Positions 58,858 to 64,000 of a DNA stretch of 64,000 nucleotides are shown here, piece after piece. The stretch comes from Ottelia alismoides (lineage: Eukaryota > Streptophyta > Magnoliopsida > Alismatales > Hydrocharitaceae), in the NCBI GenBank assembly GCA_037367405.1, contig JAZKJV010007251.1:744001-808000 (forward strand), read 5' to 3'. The first letter of the stretch is position 1. Each line of letters begins with the position of its first letter. The notes beneath the pieces are model-generated. The model was given only the letters and a program-made list of their open reading frames with translations. It made no database searches and was not told where the DNA came from. The translations under genes were made by a program, and so were the position numbers.

Positions 58858-60361
58858 GTGTATATATTACATATATACTTTATCCATAGCTCGTACTTTT
58901 GCGTATTTTCGCGTATTTTTGTATATATTTTGCAATAATTACGGGTGGGTAGAAATTTAAAAAAAATTTGTTGTATAATACATGTAAAACTTTTGTAAAA
59001 AAATGAAAAAAAATCTTCTTGTAAAATACATGAACACTTGTATAATTTGTACAATACTTATAAAACTCTTGTAAATTGTTGTAACATAGGAGTTATACCA
59101 AAGTTTTGAAAAACAAAAAAAAAACAAAAACAAAAATGAAAATAAAACAAGAAGGCTTCTTATTTACTCTTGCATATCATCTGAAAAGAAAGAAAGAAAA
59201 AAGAGTCTTGCATTTCATTCATCTACATAGCATGTCATCTTCATCTCATCTGCAAATCTTGCATATGCAAAGTGATAAGCTAGTGGGTTCTGAACCAAGT
59301 TATGAGTAGATATTAAGGATGGACTTGATTTGACCTTAATCCGCCTAATTTCAGAGGAACCTTATAGGAACTGGAGTTAAGATTTCTCAGGTCAAGTGAC
59401 TTAATTCTTTGAGTCCACAAGTCTATGTTCACATGGCATCTTGATTAGTCTAAGTAGAATATCTCGTGCATACGCATGATTCTTTTAGATAATGACCTAA
59501 CTTGGACGAGCACAATGCACGTAGCTCTTCATTGATGAGGTGATGAGGAGGTAGAATCCTTTAGCTTGGAGTAGCACACGGGTGGAATCATCCGTCCTCC
59601 TCTAGGGAGGGTAGTGCGTCTCAACCTAGTCTGGTAGTGTTGACGTCTAAGGACGGGATGCTTTGGGTTGCAATAATGCTTCAAAAGAGGGATAGTCTAC
59701 TGGCTCAAGAGGAAAAACTCCTGATGTACATGCTGCACCTTGTATATAGTTCCCAAAAAAAAGAAAAAGAAAAAAAAGAAAAAATGCAAGAACTCTAGAA
59801 AAAATAGACAGGCCAAAACAAAAAAATATATATTGCTTGTCGGAGTATGTATATTAGCAAGAAGCCTGCAGCTGGATGACTTGGCTACACTGGTCAGGCA
59901 TCCCGGGATAGGTAGCTACACTGGCTATCGTCCATTCTTTTCTCTACCCCTTCCTCTTGAGCTGGTCACACTTGAACTTAGAAGGGAATACCCCGCTCCT
60001 CGAGGAAAGAGTTACTAGACCGGGTTATTTGAGTTACCTTGTTAGAGGAGGCTGGTTCTGAACCATTTCTGATGTGGAGAGTTACATTTCACTTACACAG
60101 TACAAGTAAGAATCATAGACATCAGAAATTTGCGTTTGAGGATTTGTTCTGACCTGACTGTTGAGGCGTCTTGAATAGAAAACTTGTGGAACTTGAAGTA
60201 TGTTAGGTCTTAAGTTCAGATCCCAATAAAGTTCCGCAACACAATTAATCCAAAGGTCGAGTCAAGCCTCATTTTCAACTTTTGTTCATGACCTTGGTAT
60301 GGAACCCAAAATCATTTCACTCTTGCATTTCATTTTAGTTGCTCGGGGACGAGCAAGGTTT
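58858..60361 (+). other. 3' noncoding block of D
   Basis: A short TTTTGTAAAA-type tract (58975-59095), an A-rich tract, then the block shared with A, C and F (for example GGGATAGTCTACTGGCTCAA at 59689 and CTTGAACTTAGAAGGGAATA near 59970). A second A/G-rich run lies at 59753-59785. Frames 59106-59309 and 59740-60018 are spurious. Confidence 0.75.
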
Positions 60362-60374
60362 AAGTATAGGGGGG
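60362..60374 (+). other. Polypurine tract of D
   Basis: AAGTATAGGGGGG directly before the second LTR. It is identical to the tails of the first two hairpins of the array 1.8 kb upstream. Confidence 0.85.
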
Positions 60375-61236
60375 TGATGAATCTGTGATTCATGACTCTA
60401 AAAGTTGAAAATAGAGCTTTGTTCCCAAGTAATTAGCTGCATATTTCCACTTATATTGCATAATTAGCATTCATGCACGCAAGCATAATATCTGCATTTT
60501 AGCATTCATATTTGCATTAAATAAGAAGCCAATTTCACTTGTAAATATCCACCTGTATATTAGATAAAATACCTTATTTGTATATATTTTATACTAACTC
60601 CAAAGCCAATAAACCAACTCTATAGTGTATATATTACTAATACTAATTAAAGAAAAATATCTAAAAAATACTAACTTGCAAAATTGACCAATAAAAGCTG
60701 AATCCATGTTTGAAATCATGAACCTTAAAACTCACATATCTCTCTCATACAACCTCCGAATAAGGTATACTCACTTTTAAAGTAATATACATTCCAAGAC
60801 CTTCGAAACAAGACCAATTTCATTAAAATCGGAGCTCGTATGCAAAACTTGGGTTTTGGGCCCCTTTTGTATATTGTACATATTGCCCGTTTTACCCTTG
60901 TATTTTATTCTTTTATTTTCTTAATTATTAAAAACCCAAAAAAAATAGATTAAGTTGTAAATATTCCTTTCCATTTTTTTCTAACTTTATTTTGATTTTT
61001 CTCTTATTAAAAAATGAGAAAAAAATTACAAAAGATAAAATGCGGTATTTTATATCTATAAGGTATCACCCAAAAATACATTTTGCACAGATAATTTCCT
61101 TTGATTTACAGCCCATCACAAAAGTTGTAGATCTCGTCGAGACGAGCAACTTTCATGTTGACCACTTTTCGATTTAATCCCTTTTGTTATTTCTTTTTGA
61201 TTTTCTTTACATTTAATTTTTGCATTTTCTAGGGGC

Positions 61237-61269
61237 GACATGTGGTAGCTCCTGGAGCCGCCACATGTC
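61237..61269. promoter_or_regulatory. U3 palindrome of second D LTR
   Basis: GACATGTGGTAGCTCC/GGAGCCGCCACATGTC, better paired on its outer arms (GACATGTGG/CCACATGTC perfect) than the 5' copy. Confidence 0.7.
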
Positions 61270-61742
61270 ACCCCATTATTTTATTATTTTCGGATTTATT
61301 ATTATTTTATTATTATTATTTTAATTATTTTAAGTAGCCTACTATATTACTCTATTATTTTATTTTCTTTTAGTCCCCTTTAACCTCTTCTCCTTTCTTT
61401 TCCCCCACTCCAAGCCACATCTTCTCCACTTCCTCCACCATTTTCTCCACTCTCTCCATCTCTTCTCTAACTCCCTCTTCCTCTTTATATTCTCATCTCC
61501 CTCCCCATTCTTCTTCATCCACCATTTTCAACAGAAAAGAGAGAGAGCTCCGGATATCTGTAGGTGACAGCTATCGAGAACCACCGTCGAGCGACGACCT
61601 CTAATTACAGCGAGATCCGAAGGATTCCAGCCTTCGTCCCTCCTCCTTCTTGGAAGAGCTATAGCTTCTCGGCTTTTCGCTAAGCTGATCGAGGCCACAA
61701 CCGGAAGCCACACAATGCGGCTCCACTTTCGGCGAATCACAG

Positions 61743-61748
61743 GTAAGT
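61743..61748 (+). promoter_or_regulatory. Putative 5' splice site in second D LTR
   Basis: CACAGGTAAGTATTTCC retained unchanged from the 5' LTR. Confidence 0.4.
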
Positions 61749-63952
61749 ATTTCCCTTCCTTTTCCTTGTCACTTGATTTTTTATCTAACATTCTCATTGT
61801 TGTCATTCTAAATCATAAAAAATCACAATATCACAAGCATCAACATCATCACAATCACCTCACTTTTATCACAACCTGAATATATTCATTCACCACCAAC
61901 ATCATTCACCACCGATTTTTATTTCATTTCCACCACTATTTTCTGTTTACAAAGAAAATCACAAAAAAATTACAAAGAAAAAAATATATAAAAAAACAAC
62001 ACAGGGAGAAGCTGTGGCCGTCCCCTCCCTGGCCGTTCCACCTCCGCCTCCGGGCGTGGCCGCCAGCCACGCATCATGTCCGCCCGCGCGACGGCTGCCG
62101 GCCGCAAGCAGTCGCCATCTCCACCGCCGGTCCCTCCTTGGCCGCGGCCTACCATCTACAGCCACCCGCCGCGTGCCCCAGCAGCCTGTCGTGCCCCCCT
62201 CTGCTCCTGGAGTGCCGCGCGCTGACCACCTCTCAACCGCGCTCCGCCCCGCGCGGCGACCCACCTCTCTAAGCAACTGCTTGCACCGTCCGCGGTGCTC
62301 CTCGACATCAGCACGAGGCCGCACCCCAGCGCCACCCGCGGCGCGCCATCCCCTCACCTTCCAAGTCACCCTTCAGTCCCAGCCGCGGCGGCCCTCCGCT
62401 CTATCCAGGACGCGCCCCACGGTCTTCACGCCGCCGTCCAGCCTTCACGCCACCGCGCAGCGGTTGCGCTTGACCGTGGCCGCGCCCCTCCGCGCGCCTG
62501 ACCTCCCGCTTCGCTCCAACACCTCTGTGTGGCATCGCCAGCGCCGCCTGCACCATCGAGCCGCCGCGCGCCGCCCTCCAAGGCCGCCGCCCTCATCCCA
62601 GTCTCAGCTGCAAGCAGCCCGTGCCGCCTCCAAGCGCGGCACCGCCCCACGTGCGGCTGGGCGCCGCCTGCTTCATCCCGTGCTGCCCCCCGCGTCCCCG
62701 CTACCGCCGACGCCCGCGTTCCCTTTGGCCTCCTGCGTCGTATGCCCTAGCATACAAAAGAAGGTCTATTTTAATTTTTATTTTGTGCAAATTGCATATA
62801 CATCCTTTCAATGTTTTTTGTAATCACAAAAGTGCCCTTAGGCACAATTTCAGTTGGCTTATTTCAACTTCTATTTGGATTGACACCCCTAGCTTTGAGC
62901 GTCAATTTGTATACTATTTTTGCATCAATTTTTAATACGAAAATAGCACGTTGTTGACCGATTAATTCTGAACATTTTGGCTATTTATTTATGTTTTTGT
63001 GAGCATCTAATAATTTACTAAAATTCAGAGAGTGAAAATCAGTGATACTTTGCCTAATTATGCTCTGAAAATCGCACAGGCCTATATCTTGCTCCAAAAA
63101 TTGTGAAAATATTGTGAATGATGCCTTTTAGTGTGCTTTAATTACTGTCCAAGTTTCATTAAAATTAGAATTGTCAATTGCATAAAATAAATTATAGAGA
63201 GATTTCAGTAGTTGATTTTTAGTTAATTCCATGACTAATATTTTTGAGAAATTTCAAGTCTCCTGAATTCCTTATTAAAATTTCTATTTGAGATAAATCA
63301 ATCTTTGGATAATTAATTTCGTGAATTTATTAGAAATTAAATACTCGTTATTGCTCTGATTTCAGTAATAAATTCATAAAAAATCAAAAAGTATCAGAAA
63401 ATTCTAAAAATATTAATGTAGCTTCATTGCATCGTATTTAACTTCCACTAAATTTTTCATAATTTTTGCATATAATTTGCACGAAAAATTTCATAAAAAC
63501 CCCAAAAAGTTTGTATTTTTCATTTGCGCATTTTAAAATCAAAAATTCTAAAAAAATACATTTTGCATTCAATGTTGGATTAGGTTCTTAGAAAAATTAT
63601 AACTTAGCCAATTTGGATTAATTTCACATTAAAATTAAATTTGGCTATATCGATCATTTTCTTATTAACTTAGTTCAACCGCATTTGTGCATTGGCATTT
63701 TTATCGCATAAAAAAAATCCTACTTGGAAAACTGCAATTTAATTCATCTAATCTGATCCCGAGTTGTTCCTTTGCCTCCTTGAGTCGACCCTGGGGCTTG
63801 CCCAGGCTAAATAAACATAAAACCACGCGTACATTAATTCGTTAATTAATCAATTTTGTGCGGTTATTTTTGATCGACGCGGATCTATCCGACTGCAACG
63901 CACTAGTCTATTAGACAATACATTAGAAAGGGTAGATCATCAGCTCGTCAAA

Positions 63953-64000
63953 TGGCGCCGTTGTCGGGAGGCAAACGGCTTAGGATCACTTTAGAAAATT
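63953..64000 (+). mobile_element. Start of a second D interior (primer site and leader)
   Basis: TGGCGCCGTTGTCGGGAG follows the LTR, and the leader then matches 54479-54506 (GGATCACTTTAGAAAATT) up to the window edge. An ordinary 3' LTR would be followed by F gag. This is the expected product of recombination between LTRs that leaves LTR-interior-LTR-interior. Confidence 0.8.

Larger units (their letters stand above)
50848..63950 (+). mobile_element. Element D: gag/protease-only element, first unit of a tandem
   Basis: Two LTRs (50848-54457 and 60375-63950) of high similarity flank a 5.9 kb interior with primer site, leader, gag-like and protease-like frames, hairpin array, 3' block and polypurine tract. 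There is no RT or integrase. It lies in F gag; GTGAG (50843-50847) is the candidate target site on the left. After the second LTR a primer site and leader start again. Confidence 0.88.
60375..63950 (+). repeat. Second (shared) LTR of D
   Basis: 3576 bp, same start, palindrome (61237-61269), TATA box (61494), donor-like site (61743), GC island with a 269-residue frame (62014-62823), and end CTCGTCA as the 5' LTR. By eye it differs from the 5' LTR at a few percent of positions. It serves as 3' LTR of D and also precedes a new primer site. Confidence 0.92.

Noticed and set aside
1..64000. tRNA, rRNA or Cassandra-type 5S sequences
   Set aside because: No such gene was recognised by eye; tRNA matches are limited to primer-binding sites.

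Overview
The window looks like nuclear repeat-rich DNA from a flowering plant. It is AT-rich and has no recognisable host gene. It is filled by large Ty3/gypsy LTR retrotransposons of the Athila/Tat (non-chromovirus) type, inserted into one another. The evidence is: several 3.4-3.8 kb LTRs starting TGATGAAT; tRNA-Asp-type primer-binding sites close to TGGCGCCGTTGCCGGGGA; G-rich polypurine tracts; 5-bp target duplication at one insertion; and decayed gag, protease (PR), RT, RNase H and integrase reading frames. A plastid-DNA patch carries a broken infA. This weakly favours a lineage that kept infA in its plastid (monocots, magnoliids, some eudicots).

Layout from left to right. Element A (+, 1-10862) lacks RT and integrase; its left LTR is cut by the window edge and carries the plastid patch at about 1251-1880. 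A sits in the PR region of element B (-, 10863-15540), of which gag and an unassigned upstream stretch are visible. Element C (+, 15541-30723) is an autonomous-type copy with decayed gag-PR-RT-RNase H-integrase and a truncated 3' LTR. A mosaic follows: an LTR fragment J (-, 30724-32515), an element K with a copia-type tRNA-Met primer site (-, about 32516-37410), and an orphan RNase H fragment H (-, 37411-37728). Element F (-, 37729-50847) is an autonomous-type copy interrupted by G (+, 40881-44525), a near-solo LTR flanked by GTCGC on both sides. D (+, 50848 to beyond 64000) lies in F gag. It is a gag/PR-only element followed by a second LTR and then a second primer-binding site and leader, as in an LTR-sharing tandem.

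By LTR start sequence there are two families: A, C and G (GATGAATNTGCATTTCATC type), and D, F and J. C and F have the full pol order; A and D keep a protease-like domain but no RT or integrase, and could only move with enzymes from relatives. All four share the same layout downstream of the coding region: 3-5 hairpins with arms like CTATACTTAGG/CCTAAGTATAG each followed by a run of G, a last compound hairpin, a conserved 3' noncoding block of about 1 kb, and a polypurine tract resembling the hairpin tails. Their LTRs also share a GT splice-donor-like site after a TATA-containing segment and a GC-rich island. This shared noncoding architecture, the plastid mosaic patch and the tandem D structure are the main points of interest.

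No intact protein-coding gene, tRNA, rRNA or CRISPR array was found. Every long open frame is either a piece of a retroelement or a chance frame in a GC-rich or GA-repeat part of an LTR. Boundaries were placed by eye from repeat comparison, so most inner borders are good to tens of bases.
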